Positions 36,373 to 45,998 of a stretch of 64,000 bases of DNA are shown here, piece by piece. Under the pieces are notes generated by a model that saw only the letters and a program-made list of their open reading frames with translations, did not search any database and was not told where the DNA came from. The translations under genes were made by a program, and so were the position numbers. The stretch lies in NCBI GenBank assembly GCA_022482785.1, contig JAKVON010000007.1:48755-112754 (forward strand), read 5' to 3'. Origin of the DNA: Atopobiaceae bacterium. GTDB taxonomy: Bacteria; Actinomycetota; Coriobacteriia; Coriobacteriales; Atopobiaceae. Within the stretch, counting starts at the first letter, position 1. Each line of letters opens with the position of its first letter.

Positions 36373-37031
36373 ATGAACATCATCATCGTAGGCGGAGGCC
36401 AGACCGGCTCCTACCTCGCCTCCATCCTCTCCTCGAGCCATGACGTCCGTCCTCGTGGAGAGCCGCAAGCACATCCTTGCCAAGCTCGAGCAGGACCTTC
36501 CCAAGGGAATGGTCGTCGCCGGCACGGGCTCTGACCCCGCGACGCTCGAGAGGGCGGGCATCCTCAAGGCCGACGTCGTCATCGCCGTCACCGGAGACGA
36601 CGAGGTGAACCTCGTCGTCTCCATGCTCGCCAAGATGGAGTACGGGGTCAACCGCGTGGTCGCCCGCGTGAACAACCCCAAGAACTCCTGGATGTTCAAC
36701 CAGGGGATGGGCGTCGACGTCGGCATCAACCAGGCCGACATCATGGCCCGCTTCGTGCAGGAGGGACTCAACCTCAAGGACGTCTACACCATCATGAAGC
36801 TGGGCCGTGACGAGCACGCCATCGTCCAGGCGGAGGTCCATCCCGACTCCCTTGCCGCCGGCGCGAAGGTCAAGGACATCGAGCTGCCCTCGGAGGCCGT
36901 CATAGTGGCCATCGAGCGCGCCGGGGAGACGATCGTGCCCCACGGGGACACGATCCTCGTCGAGGGCGACGATGTCATCGTCTTCACCGACAGCGAGGGG
37001 ACGCTCCAAGATCAAGCGGGTCTTCGTCTGA
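36373..37031 (+). pseudogene. TrkA/KtrA-type RCK potassium regulator 2, frameshifted
   Basis: A second single-RCK protein of about 218 residues. It starts MNIIIVGGGQTGSYLASILSSSHDV, shifts frame near 36445, continues VLVESRKHILAKLEQDLP to VIVFTDSEGT, and shifts again near 37003 to end SKIKRVFV. AGAGGGG precedes the ATG. GGGQTG is the nucleotide-binding glycine motif. Paired separate RCK proteins resemble CeoB/CeoC of mycobacteria and may form mixed rings. It closes the potassium-related operon. Confidence 0.8.
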
Positions 37032-37076
37032 TCAGCCGGCTCCGGCGTAGCCTCGCGTGACCCATGCGCCGCGTGG

Positions 37077-38851
37077 CTATTCGCTCCCCTGGAACTGCGC
37101 GTTGTAGATACTCGCGTAGAAGCCGTTCGCGGCGAGGAGCTCCTCGTGCGTGCCCCTCTCGACGATCCTGCCGTCGCGCATGGCCAGGATGAGGTCGGCG
37201 TCGCGGATGGTCGAGAGCCGATGGGCCACCACGAAGCTCGTCCTCCCCTCCATGAGCTTGTCGAAGGCGCGCTGGATGCAGAGCTCGGTGCGGGTGTCGA
37301 TGGAGCTCGTCGCCTCGTCGAGGATGAGCATGGGCGGGACGGCGAGCATCACGCGGGCGATGCAGAGGAGCTGCCTCTCGCCTGCGGAGAGGACCGGCGT
37401 CGCCCTCCCCGAGCGTCGTGTCGTAGCCATGGGGCAGCCTCCTGACGAAGGCGTCGGCATAGGCGTCGCGGGCCCGCACGCTCTATCTCCTCGCGCGTCG
37501 CTCCCGGACGGCCCAGCGCGATGTTCTCGGCGACGGTGCCGGACTTGACCCAGGTGTCCTGCAGGACCATTCCCCAGTTCTCCCGCAGGCTCGACCGGCG
37601 CACGTCGCGTATGTCGTGGCCGTCTACGCGGATGGAGCCGGCGTCGACCTCGTAGAAGCGCATGAGGAGGTTGATGATCGTCGTCTTGCCGCATCCCGTC
37701 GGACCCACGATGGCGATGCGCTGCCCCGGCTCGACCTGCAGGTCGAGCCCCTCGATGAGCGGATGGTCCGGGGTGTAGGAGAAGCTCACGGACTCGAGCT
37801 CGACCGCGCCTGCCGCCTGGCCGAGGGAGACGGCCTCGGGCGCGTCGGGAACGATGTCCGCCTCGTCGAGGCAGGTCGAAGACGCGCTGCGCGCAGGCGA
37901 CCGAGTTCTGGAGCTCGGTGACCACCCCGGAGATCTCGTTGAACGGCTTGGAATACTGGCTCGCATAGCCCAGGAACGCGGTGAGGCCGCCGACGGTGAT
38001 CAGCCCGCCGAGCGCCGCGAGCGACCCGAACACCCCGATGCCTGCATAGACCAGGGCATTCACGAAACGCGTGGTGGGATTCGCCGTCGAGGAGAAGAAG
38101 GTCGCCTTGAAGCTCGCCTCGCGCAGGCTCTCGTCGGCCTCCTCGAAGCGCGGCACAGACCCTGCCCTCCATGCCGAAGGCCTCGACGGTCGAGATGCCG
38201 CCGACCATCTCCTCGACGATGGAGGTCATGGCGCCCCTGCGCTCGGACTGCACGCGGAACTGCGCGTAGGTCTTCCTCGCGATGAAGCCGGCCGCAAACA
38301 CGGAGAGGGGCGTCAGGCACACGACGACGAGCGCGACCGGGACGCTCAGGGAGAACATGAAGAAGAGCGTGATTGCTATCGTGAGGATGCCGGTGAAGAA
38401 CTGCGCGAAGGCCATGAGGATGCCGTTCGAGAACTGGTCGATGTCGGTGACGATCCTGCTCACGAGGTCCCCGTGACCATGCGAGTCGATGTAGGAGAGG
38501 GGCAGGGTCTGCAGCTTGTCGAACGCGGCCACGCGCAGGTCGCGCACGACGCCATAGGCGACCTGGTTGGTGAGGGCGTTCATCGTCCATTGCGAGACCG
38601 GCGGTGACAGAGAGCGCGACGCAGATGAGGACGAGGGCGCGAGAGAGCGCATCGAAGTCGACGCGTCCCGTGCCGAGGAGGGCGTCCACCGCCCTCCCGC
38701 TGAGCACGGGCACGTACAGCGTGCTCACGACGACGCAGACGGCAAGCGCGAGGGCGGCGATCAGGTGGATGCGGTACGGGCGCATGAGCCTGACTATGCG
38801 CCGCATCGTCGTCCCTCCCCCGCCTTGCGGCCCGATTCGCGTCCGACTCAT
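37077..38851 (-). pseudogene. Heterodimeric ABC exporter, half B (catalytic Walker B), multiple frameshifts
   Basis: Rejoined frames give about 590 residues of a permease-ATPase half-transporter. Membrane part: VRLMRPYRIHLIAALALAVCVV, SYIDSHGHGDLVSRIVTDIDQFSNG, ITLFFMFSLSVPVALVVVCLTPL. ATPase: GPTGCGKTTI, QDTWVKSGTV, signature LSAGERQLL and Walker B MLILDEATSSID with catalytic Glu. Breaks lie near 38605, 38155, 37875, 37478 and 37400. The ATG overlaps the stop codon of half A by 4 bases. With half A it forms an asymmetric exporter like TM287/288 or EfrAB. Substrate unknown; multidrug or lipid export is typical. Confidence 0.78.
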
Positions 38852-40576
38852 GACCTCGCCTCGCCCTCGGAGAGCTGCGACAGGCAGATCTCCCGGTAGA
38901 GGGGGACAATCGTCGAGAAGCTGGGCATGGGTGCCGCTTCCCGCGAGCCTTCCGTCGTCGAGCACGAGGATGAGGTCCGCGCCCCTGATGGTGGCGACGC
39001 GCTGCGAGATGAGGAAGACGGTCACGCCGCGGCAGCGCTCGTGGATCGAGCGGCGCAGCGCGGCGTCGGTGGCGAAGTCGAGCGCGGAGGACGAGTCGTC
39101 GAGAATCAGGACGCCCGGCCTGCGCACGAGGGTGCGGGCTATGGAGAGCCGCTGGCGCTGGCCTCCCGAGAAGTTGCGGCCGAGCTGCTCCACCTGGGAC
39201 TCGAGGCCGGACTCCTTGCCCTCGACGACCTCGGTCGCCTGCGCAGCCCGACCGCCTCGAGGCAGCTCGTCGTCGGTCGCCTTCTCGTTTCCCCAGCGCA
39301 GGTTATCCGCGATGGACCCGGAGAAGAGCCGCGAGCCCTGCTCGACGATGCCAACCAGGTTCCTGAGGGAGTCGAGTCGATACTCCCTCACGTCCCTTCC
39401 GCCGATGAGGACGCTGCCGGTGCTGACGTCGTAGAAGCGCATGAGCAGGTCCGCGAGGGTCGACTTGCCCGACCCGGTGCCGCCGATGATGCCGATCGTC
39501 TGGCCAGGGAGCGGCCTTGAACGAGAGGTCCCTGATCGCGCGGGACGAGCCGTCTGGATAGGTGAAGCCGACGTCGCGGAACTCGACCGAGGCGAGGGAC
39601 GCCGGCCGCGTCGACGGTGCCGTCGGGCATCGAGTTCGTGACGGAGAACACCTCGTCGATGCGGTTCGCGCAGGCCGAGGCCTTCGAGAGCTGGATGATG
39701 AGGTTGGCGAGCTTGACCAGCTCGACCAGGATCTGCGACATGTAGTTGACGAGGGCGACGACCTGGCCCTGCGTGAGGGTGCCGGCGTCTACGGCCAGCC
39801 CTCCGGTGCGGAAGGACGCAGACGAGCCCGAGGTTCACGATCGCATAGGTGAGCGGGTTCATGAGCGCCGAGATCCTCCCCACGGAGACCTGCTCGCGGG
39901 CCAGCTCTTCGGAGTCTGCGGCATACGCGTCCATCTCCGCGCGCTCCCGCCGGAAGGCGCGAATCACGCGCACTCCCTCGAGGTTCTCGGAGGCGTGGAG
40001 CGTGATGCGGTCGAGGGTGTCCTGGACGCCGCGATAGCGTAGCACCGTGCTCCTCATGACCAGGAACACGACGGCGAAGAGGACGGCGATGACGCCGGTG
40101 AAGACGAGGCCCTCCATGCCGTCGATCACGTAGGCCATGGTGAGCGCCCCGAACACGATGAAGGGCGAGCGGAGGACCAGCCTGAAGAACATGTTCACGC
40201 CGTCTTGGATGAGGTTGGAGTCGCTCGTCATGCGGGTCACGATGGTGGCCCGGCCGAGCCTGTCGACATCGGCGCGGGATAGCCCCATGACGTGCGAGAA
40301 GAGGTCGTCGCGCAGGGCGGTTCCGAATCCCGTGGCGACGCGGGCGGAGAAGTACTGGGCCGTGATGGCACTCACGAGGCCGACCACGCCCATGGCGACG
40401 AGGACCGCCCCCCGGGAGAGGATGAACTGCTGGTCGCCCGTAGCGATGCCGACGTCGATGATGCTCGCGACGACGAGCGGCACGAGAAGCTCGAAGGTCG
40501 CCTCGAGCAGCTTGAACAGAGGAGAGAGCACGCACTCCTTGCCATAGCCTCTCAGGTATCTAGCGAGCTTCAGCAT
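38848..40576 (-). pseudogene. Heterodimeric ABC exporter, half A (degenerate Walker B), multiple frameshifts
   Basis: Rejoined frames give about 576 residues. It starts MLKLARYLRGYGKECVLSPL after GGAGG. Six transmembrane helices follow (ATFELLVPLVVASIIDVGIA, SAITAQYFSARVATGFGTALR and others), then the ATPase: GGTGSGKSTLADLL, signature NFSGGQRQRLS and Walker B VLILDDSSSALD, where Asp replaces the catalytic Glu. Breaks lie near 39815, 39595, 39510, 38908 and a compensating pair near 39245-39265. The standard signature here complements the full Walker B of half B, as in other asymmetric exporters. Confidence 0.78.
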
Positions 40577-40663
40577 CGAGCCTCCGGGGTCCACCGCCCA
40601 TGTATGCGTCGTTTCCATACTAGTTCGAAGACCCGGAAAACCGTGTAATGATTCTGTGCGGTC

Positions 40664-42556
40664 CTATGCGTGGCGGCGGTCCAGCCACCCCTCGATCGTC
40701 GAGAAGAGGGCCTCGGGGTCGACCGGCTTCGTGAGATGGGCATTCATGCCAGCCGAGATGGTCTCGTCCCTCTCGCGCGCGAAGGCGTCGGCCGTCATGG
40801 CAACGATGGGAACGTCGGCGGCATCGCCCCGATCGAGGGCGCGGATGGCGCGCGTCGCCTCGAGCCCGCCCATGACGGGCATGCGCACGTCCATGAGGAT
40901 GAGGTCGAAATGCCCCTCCTCAGAGGCAGAGAAGAGGTCGAGGCCCTCCCTGCCGTTCCTCGCGATCGCCACCTCGTAGCCATGCGCCTCGAGGAGGCGG
41001 CAGGCGATCTCGGCATTGAGGAGGTTATCCTCACACAGGAGCACGCGCGCCCCGCGATGGCCACGCGAGACCGGAATGGCCAGGGACGTTGCGGTCGACT
41101 CGCTCGACGTCTCGTCCTCGGCGGACCGCTCCATGTCGAGCAGCACGGTGAAGGCGGTCCCGGCTCCCCGCACGCTCTCGACCGAGACCGAGCCCCCCAT
41201 CGCCTCGACGATGCGCCGCACGATGGAAAGGCCAAGGCCAGAACCCGCATAGAGTCCGCTCATCTCGTTGGGCTCCTGGGCAAACGGCTGGAAGAGCCGC
41301 TCCGAGACAAACTCCCGGCTCATGCCGACGCCCGTGTCGATGACGTCGAACCGGCACTGCAGAGGCGAGGCGGCAGGCGAGGACACCCGGATCCGGAAGG
41401 TGACCGATCCGGCTTTCTGGGTGAACTTGATCGCATTCGAGAGCAGGTTGACGAACACCTGCTTGAGACGAATCGGATCGGCCATGACGGCGAGGTCCGG
41501 ATCGAGCCCGCCCTCGTCGACCCTCAGGTCAATGCCCTTCTCCTCAGCAGACGTCCTCACCATACTCTCGACGCTCTCGACGAAGCGTCGGAGGTTGGTG
41601 GGACGGGTCTCCAGGACCATCTTCCCGGAATCGAAGCGCTGGATGTCGAGCGTGTCATTGATGAGCCCGAGGAGGTAGTCGCCGCTCTCCCTGATCTTGC
41701 GTACGTCCGCGTGGATCTGCTCGGGGTCGTTCTCGGCCAGGGCGAGCGAGCAGAGACCCATGATGCCGTTCATGGGCGTGCGCATGTCATGGCTCATCTG
41801 GGAGAAGAAGTCGGCCTTCGCCCTGCTCGCCCTCTCCGCCTGCCCGACGGCGACCTCGAGCCGGGCGTTCTGCTCCTGGAGCCTCGCGTAGAGCTCGACG
41901 CGCGTGCGCTCCTCGAGGGTCGCGTCGCACAGCAGGCAGGCGATTGCATTCGCCGAGCAGATGATGAGCCATCCCGGGTGTTGGAGCTGGAGGATGACGG
42001 CAAGCACCGAGACAAGGACGAAGAAGCCCATGAGAGCGACGTCCGAGCGATGCTTCAGGCGATGCATGTTGCACAGGATGACGACCGCGCCGGCGAAGGC
42101 ATAGAAGACGTACGAGCCCACCACGAAGGGCACGAAGAGGGGCCCGCGGGAGTACTCGAGCCCAGGGGTGAGGCCAAAGAACAGCGAGGTGACGGGGTTG
42201 CCGAGGACGAGGCCGAAATAGATGGCATAGGGAACGAAAAGCACCGCGACCCGCACGCGCGTCCTCTCCCACGTCTCGCTGTAGATCACGCACAGGAGAT
42301 AACCCACCCAGGCGATGGTGGGCAGCGGGATCGACAGCAGGTAGAGCAGCATGGGGCCCTCGTAGGAGAGCCAGGTCGTCGCGAACTCCATCGCATAGCT
42401 CGAGATGATGTCGATGAGCGTGGCCGCCGCGCCGACGATGATGACGACGAGGAAGGCATAGTTCCTCTTGACGTCGTCGCCCCAGAACCGCCGGTTCTTG
42501 ACGGCGAGGATGACGAACACGAGGAGGGCGATGAAGTCCGTCTCGATGTGCCACAT
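40664..42556 (-). CDS. Hybrid sensor histidine kinase with receiver domain
   Basis: A 630-residue membrane kinase. Residues 1-220 hold about seven hydrophobic segments (from FIALLVFVILAV to WLIICSANAIACLL), a 7TM-type sensing region. A coiled linker at 222-255 (LYARLQEQNARLEVAVGQ) is followed by HisKA with FFSQMSHDMRTPMNGIMG, an ATPase domain (NLLSNAIKFTQ, DTGVGM, GSGLGLSIVRRIVEAMGG) and a C-terminal receiver at about 510-630 (LLCEDNLLNAEIA, LILMDVRMPVMGG, MTADAFARE, HLTKPVD). It lacks an HPt domain, so a separate phosphotransfer protein may be needed. The ATG at 42556 has no clear ribosome site, so the start is uncertain. The frame is intact, unlike the genes to its left. Confidence 0.85.
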   Translation of the reverse strand: MWHIETDFIALLVFVILAVKNRRFWGDDVKRNYAFLVVIIVGAAATLIDIISSYAMEFATTWLSYEGPMLLYLLSIPLPTIAWVGYLLCVIYSETWERTRVRVAVLFVPYAIYFGLVLGNPVTSLFFGLTPGLEYSRGPLFVPFVVGSYVFYAFAGAVVILCNMHRLKHRSDVALMGFFVLVSVLAVILQLQHPGWLIICSANAIACLLCDATLEERTRVELYARLQEQNARLEVAVGQAERASRAKADFFSQMSHDMRTPMNGIMGLCSLALAENDPEQIHADVRKIRESGDYLLGLINDTLDIQRFDSGKMVLETRPTNLRRFVESVESMVRTSAEEKGIDLRVDEGGLDPDLAVMADPIRLKQVFVNLLSNAIKFTQKAGSVTFRIRVSSPAASPLQCRFDVIDTGVGMSREFVSERLFQPFAQEPNEMSGLYAGSGLGLSIVRRIVEAMGGSVSVESVRGAGTAFTVLLDMERSAEDETSSESTATSLAIPVSRGHRGARVLLCEDNLLNAEIACRLLEAHGYEVAIARNGREGLDLFSASEEGHFDLILMDVRMPVMGGLEATRAIRALDRGDAADVPIVAMTADAFARERDETISAGMNAHLTKPVDPEALFSTIEGWLDRRHA

Positions 42557-42624
42557 TGCGCAGGGGGGTCTCTCGCGTCGAAAGGTATGGGGACAGAGGT
42601 CAGCTTCGATTCCAGGCGATTGTA

Positions 42625-42640
42625 CCCCCGCGAGCGGGGG
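42625..42640 (-). promoter_or_regulatory. Strong hairpin beside a TACAAT box upstream of the hybrid kinase
   Basis: CCCCCGC-GA-GCGGGGG is a 7-bp inverted repeat. On the minus strand it is followed directly by TACAAT (42619-42624), a good -10 element, so it would lie in the spacer of the kinase promoter. It may instead be a terminator of the upstream gene, but no U-tract follows. Confidence 0.3.
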
Positions 42641-42688
42641 CGCGCCCACGAGATCGCGCAGAGGTCGGAGGCCACGTCGTCGCAGGCC

Positions 42689-43840
42689 TCAGAGGGAGAG
42701 CCTGCCGTATCGCTCGATCCAGGCGACGTCCTCGTCGATGCTCACGACCTGGTCGGTTCCCTGGCAGCCGTAGTTGAACTCGCGGGAGAGGTCGAGGATG
42801 ACGTCACGCAGCTCGAGGCTCTCCTTGAAGCCGAAGGGAATGCCGTCGCAGCCCACGATGGCTCCGCATATGTTTCCGGCGATGGCGCCGGTCGAGTCGG
42901 AGTCGCCATCGTGGTTGACGGCGGCACGGACCACGGACGAGAAGTCCTCCCGATATCGCAGGCAGCAGTAGAAGGCTATCGCGAGGGCCTCCTCGGCGAC
43001 CCAACCCTGGCCGAGCGCGGCTATGTTCTCCGTGTCGGGCCGGGAGTTGCGAGACAGGCGGGCGGCCTCGTCCATGATGCCCGCGAGCCGCTGGATGTGG
43101 GACGTGCAGGCAAGCTCGGACACGACCTCGATGCCCTCGGACATGGCCTCCTCAAGACCAGACGCGTCGCAGGCGTCGAATACGATCGCATGGATGGTGC
43201 GGGCGAGCAGCGCCGCGGGAAGCCAGCCGAGGGGATGGCCGTGCGTGATGGCGGCCGTGCGCGCGGCGAGGGCGCCGCACGTGAGCCCGGTCGAGCTGCT
43301 CCATCTCCTGCAGCACCCGGCAGGCGCCACGCGCATGACCCCGCCGCATCCCTTGCTGTGGTTGATCGGGCTCTCGATCGTTCCCATGGCCCCGCTCGAA
43401 AGGGCCGAGAGGCAGGTGCTGCCGGGGGCGCGCCGGCTGTGGAGCCCGTCGACGCGGAGGAGCCAGCAGTCGTCGTCCGCCAGCATGGGACCCTGCGTCG
43501 AGAGCCAATCGAGATAGAAGTGATGGAGGTAGCGCTCGACGGGCGGATGGCCCGCTCCCATGAACGAGCTCGCGACGAAGGACATGAGGCCATAGGCCGT
43601 GAAAAGGCTCATCTGGGTGTCGTCCGAGACGAGGGCCAGCCCGCTCTCCCGGTCGAGCTCGAACGACTCGATGCCGGCGGGGCCGAACCGGGCGACCGTC
43701 TCGCGATGGGAGAGGAACTCGACCGGATAGCCGAGCGCATCGCCCACGGCCCCACCCATGAAGCAGCCGGCGGTCGCGTCCAGAAGGCCAAGCTTCGCTA
43801 CGTCATACCCCTGCGGCCAATTGGAGTCGTCTGATGGCAT
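42689..43840 (-). CDS. ADP-ribosylglycohydrolase family protein
   Basis: A 383-residue all-helical, magnesium-dependent ADP-ribosylglycohydrolase (DraG/ARH-like), which removes ADP-ribose from proteins or small molecules. Seen: GGAVGDALGYPVEF near residues 30-43, the metal motif SDDTQMSLFTAYGL near 70-83, CGGVMRVAP, THGHPLG and the second metal cluster NHDGDSDSTGAIAGNICGA near 315-333. The start at 43840 follows AAGGGGA and gives the usual short N terminus. No nitrogenase or toxin target lies nearby, so the substrate is unknown. It is divergent from the transglutaminase-like gene. Confidence 0.88.
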   Translation of the reverse strand: MPSDDSNWPQGYDVAKLGLLDATAGCFMGGAVGDALGYPVEFLSHRETVARFGPAGIESFELDRESGLALVSDDTQMSLFTAYGLMSFVASSFMGAGHPPVERYLHHFYLDWLSTQGPMLADDDCWLLRVDGLHSRRAPGSTCLSALSSGAMGTIESPINHSKGCGGVMRVAPAGCCRRWSSSTGLTCGALAARTAAITHGHPLGWLPAALLARTIHAIVFDACDASGLEEAMSEGIEVVSELACTSHIQRLAGIMDEAARLSRNSRPDTENIAALGQGWVAEEALAIAFYCCLRYREDFSSVVRAAVNHDGDSDSTGAIAGNICGAIVGCDGIPFGFKESLELRDVILDLSREFNYGCQGTDQVVSIDEDVAWIERYGRLSL

Positions 43841-43982
43841 GCAGTCCCCTTCGTAGAGAGTTCCACTAGAGCATAGGACAAGCCGTGGACACGAATCCTC
43901 AGCCATCCGCACATTCGTCGCACGAGTCGCCCGAGCGTAGAATGGAATGTCGCCCGGCCCCGACGCCGATTCCGGAGGAGAC

Positions 43983-45071
43983 ATGCGAAAAAGAGGCCTG
44001 CTGCTCGTCGCCCTCGTCGTCGCGGCCTGCTCGATCGCAGGCTACAACCATTGGCTGGGCCCCCGCTCGACCTCGTCGGCAGATCCGCTCGCCTCGATCG
44101 GAGAGGTGCTCTCCCCCGCCGACGAGACGTCCGTGAGCTACCCGAACACGCTTCCCTCCGGCCTGCAGGACGACTTCGCCCGCATCTGCACGGCACTCTC
44201 GAAGGGCTCCCTCGACGTCGACGTCTCGACGGGCCAGAGGCCGGATCTCGAGGAACTCGTGCAGGCGGTGCAGGAGACCCCCGAGCTCTTCTGGGCCGGG
44301 GGCAACGTCACCTACACCACCTCCGCGCTCTCGACCACCATGCACTTCAAGAACAAGTACGCCGATGCCGACTCCGTGCGGGCGCAGGTCGACTCGGCCG
44401 CCGATGCGGTCGTCTCGGGCCTTCGGCCGGGCTCGACCGACTACGAGAAATCGGTCGAGCTCCATGACTGGCTCTGCGACCACGCCGTCTACGCGAGCTC
44501 GGACGACGGATCGGACCAGGACGTCTACGGGGCGCTCGTGAGCGGGCGCTGCGTCTGCGCGGGCTACGCCACGGCCTACTGCTACCTGTTGAGGAAGGCC
44601 GGCATCGACAGCGTCGTCATCGAGGGGAGCTTCTCGGGCAGCTCGCACGCGTGGAATCGCGTGACCCTCGACGGGGACGTCTACTACACCGACGTCACGG
44701 GCGACGACCAGGCCGACCAGCCGGCAGCCCGCAACTGGCTCAATCTCACCAGCGCCGAGATGCTGAGGTCGCACCTCCCGAGCGACCAGGCGTCCATGCC
44801 CGAGAGCGTCGCCACGGCCGACAACTGGTACGTCCGCCATGGCTATGTGCTCGACGGGCTCGACACGTCCGCGCTCGAGGGCATCCTCGCCGCGCAGGAC
44901 GGCAGCTACCTCGACGTGTCGTGCGCGGGCGAGACGACCTACGGCGACCTTCTCTCGCTCCTGCAGACCCAGCGCATCTATCGGGTCCTGACCGACTCGG
45001 GGCATGCCTGCACGAGCTGCAGGACCTTCACGAGCTCCGGATCGTACGCGGTGCGCATCGAGACCCTCTAG
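43983..45071 (+). CDS. Transglutaminase-like lipoprotein
   Basis: A 362-residue exported protein. The N terminus MRKRGLLLVALVVAACS is a lipoprotein signal (lipobox VAAC, Cys16), so it is probably anchored outside the membrane. The transglutaminase/protease core lies at about residues 160-250: LHDWLCDHAVY, GALVSGRCVCAGYATAYCYLL (catalytic Cys), SSHAWNRVTLDG (His) and YYTDVTGDD (Asp). The C-terminal 100 residues are of unknown type and include a CTSC motif. Such proteins act as peptidases or cross-linkers at the cell surface. GGAGGAG precedes the ATG. Confidence 0.82.
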   Translation: MRKRGLLLVALVVAACSIAGYNHWLGPRSTSSADPLASIGEVLSPADETSVSYPNTLPSGLQDDFARICTALSKGSLDVDVSTGQRPDLEELVQAVQETPELFWAGGNVTYTTSALSTTMHFKNKYADADSVRAQVDSAADAVVSGLRPGSTDYEKSVELHDWLCDHAVYASSDDGSDQDVYGALVSGRCVCAGYATAYCYLLRKAGIDSVVIEGSFSGSSHAWNRVTLDGDVYYTDVTGDDQADQPAARNWLNLTSAEMLRSHLPSDQASMPESVATADNWYVRHGYVLDGLDTSALEGILAAQDGSYLDVSCAGETTYGDLLSLLQTQRIYRVLTDSGHACTSCRTFTSSGSYAVRIETL

Positions 45072-45998
45072 CTAGCGCATGTCGATGCGTCGCACGAAGC
45101 CGAGGACGGCGACGGCGGCACAGACGAGGCACAGGACCATCAGCGCCGTCCACATCGACTGCAGGTTCGCGGGAGTGGCCACGTACTCGGCCAGGTTGTG
45201 GTCTATGCCCATGACGCTCGGGTCGATCGTGTAGCCCATCACGGCCTGCTCGAACGGCGCGGGGTCGAGGCCCAGCCCCAGGCCGGAGACCCAGTCGCCG
45301 ACCTGCTGGGCCAAAGAGCCCATGATCTCCTGGATCTTGTCCTCGGCCTTCCAGGTGAGCTTGTCGATGCTGAACACGGTCCCCAGGGAGTTGAGGCCCC
45401 AACGCACGATGGTCGTGTCCCTCAGGGGCTCGAGGAAGCTCGGCAGGCCGAAGAGGGTCTCGGACATGATGAGCTCGTAGATGAGGAGGAACGGCGCGAA
45501 CGTGAGGGCCTTCTCGCTCGTGCGCATGAGGGCCGAGACGGCAAGCCCCAGCATCTGGGAAGCGAAGGTCACCAGGAAGATCGTCGTGAAGTACTCGAAG
45601 GCGACCGTCCCTACGAGGGCTGTCGTGTCGCTCGGCCACTCGACGAGAAGGCCGGTCACGACGCACATGACGGCGGCCTGGAGCAGGGCATGGAACGCCT
45701 GGAAGAGGATGGTCGCCGTCATGTAGACGAGAGGGTTGAGCCCCGAGAACTTGTCGCGCTCGAGGACGTCTCGCTTGTCGCAGATGCAGAGTATCGAGTC
45801 GAACAGGCCCATCCACATCGCGCAGCACACGAGGATGAAGAAGCCTATCTTGGCGTTCTCGTAGTAGCCGAACATCTGGTAGTGGATGACGAACCCCGCA
45901 AGCGCGCTGATGACGAGTGCCGTCACCAGCATGCTCAGCTCGTTCCTCTTGTTGTAGGACTCCTGCGCGATGGAGCGCAGCTGCGAGACGAAGCTCAT
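45072..45998 (-). CDS. ABC-2 type transporter permease
   Basis: A 308-residue membrane protein with about six hydrophobic segments (residues 22-42, 52-75, 95-125, 142-165, 172-190 and 282-302) and an extracytoplasmic stretch at about 200-280. It matches the ABCG-like ABC-2 permeases (short N-terminal SQLRSIAQESYNKRNELSMLV, KRDVLERDKFSGLNPLVYM). The start at 45998 follows GGGAGG and overlaps the stop codon of the ATPase gene by 4 bases. It is the partner of the Sel1-fused ATPase. Substrate unknown. Confidence 0.82.
   Translation of the reverse strand: MSFVSQLRSIAQESYNKRNELSMLVTALVISALAGFVIHYQMFGYYENAKIGFFILVCCAMWMGLFDSILCICDKRDVLERDKFSGLNPLVYMTATILFQAFHALLQAAVMCVVTGLLVEWPSDTTALVGTVAFEYFTTIFLVTFASQMLGLAVSALMRTSEKALTFAPFLLIYELIMSETLFGLPSFLEPLRDTTIVRWGLNSLGTVFSIDKLTWKAEDKIQEIMGSLAQQVGDWVSGLGLGLDPAPFEQAVMGYTIDPSVMGIDHNLAEYVATPANLQSMWTALMVLCLVCAAVAVLGFVRRIDMR

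Noticed and set aside
40670..43834. 1054-codon plus-strand frame spanning two minus-strand genes
   Set aside because: Despite its length it crosses an intergenic region and lies opposite the hybrid kinase and ADP-ribosylglycohydrolase, both with complete catalytic motifs. It is a product of high GC content.
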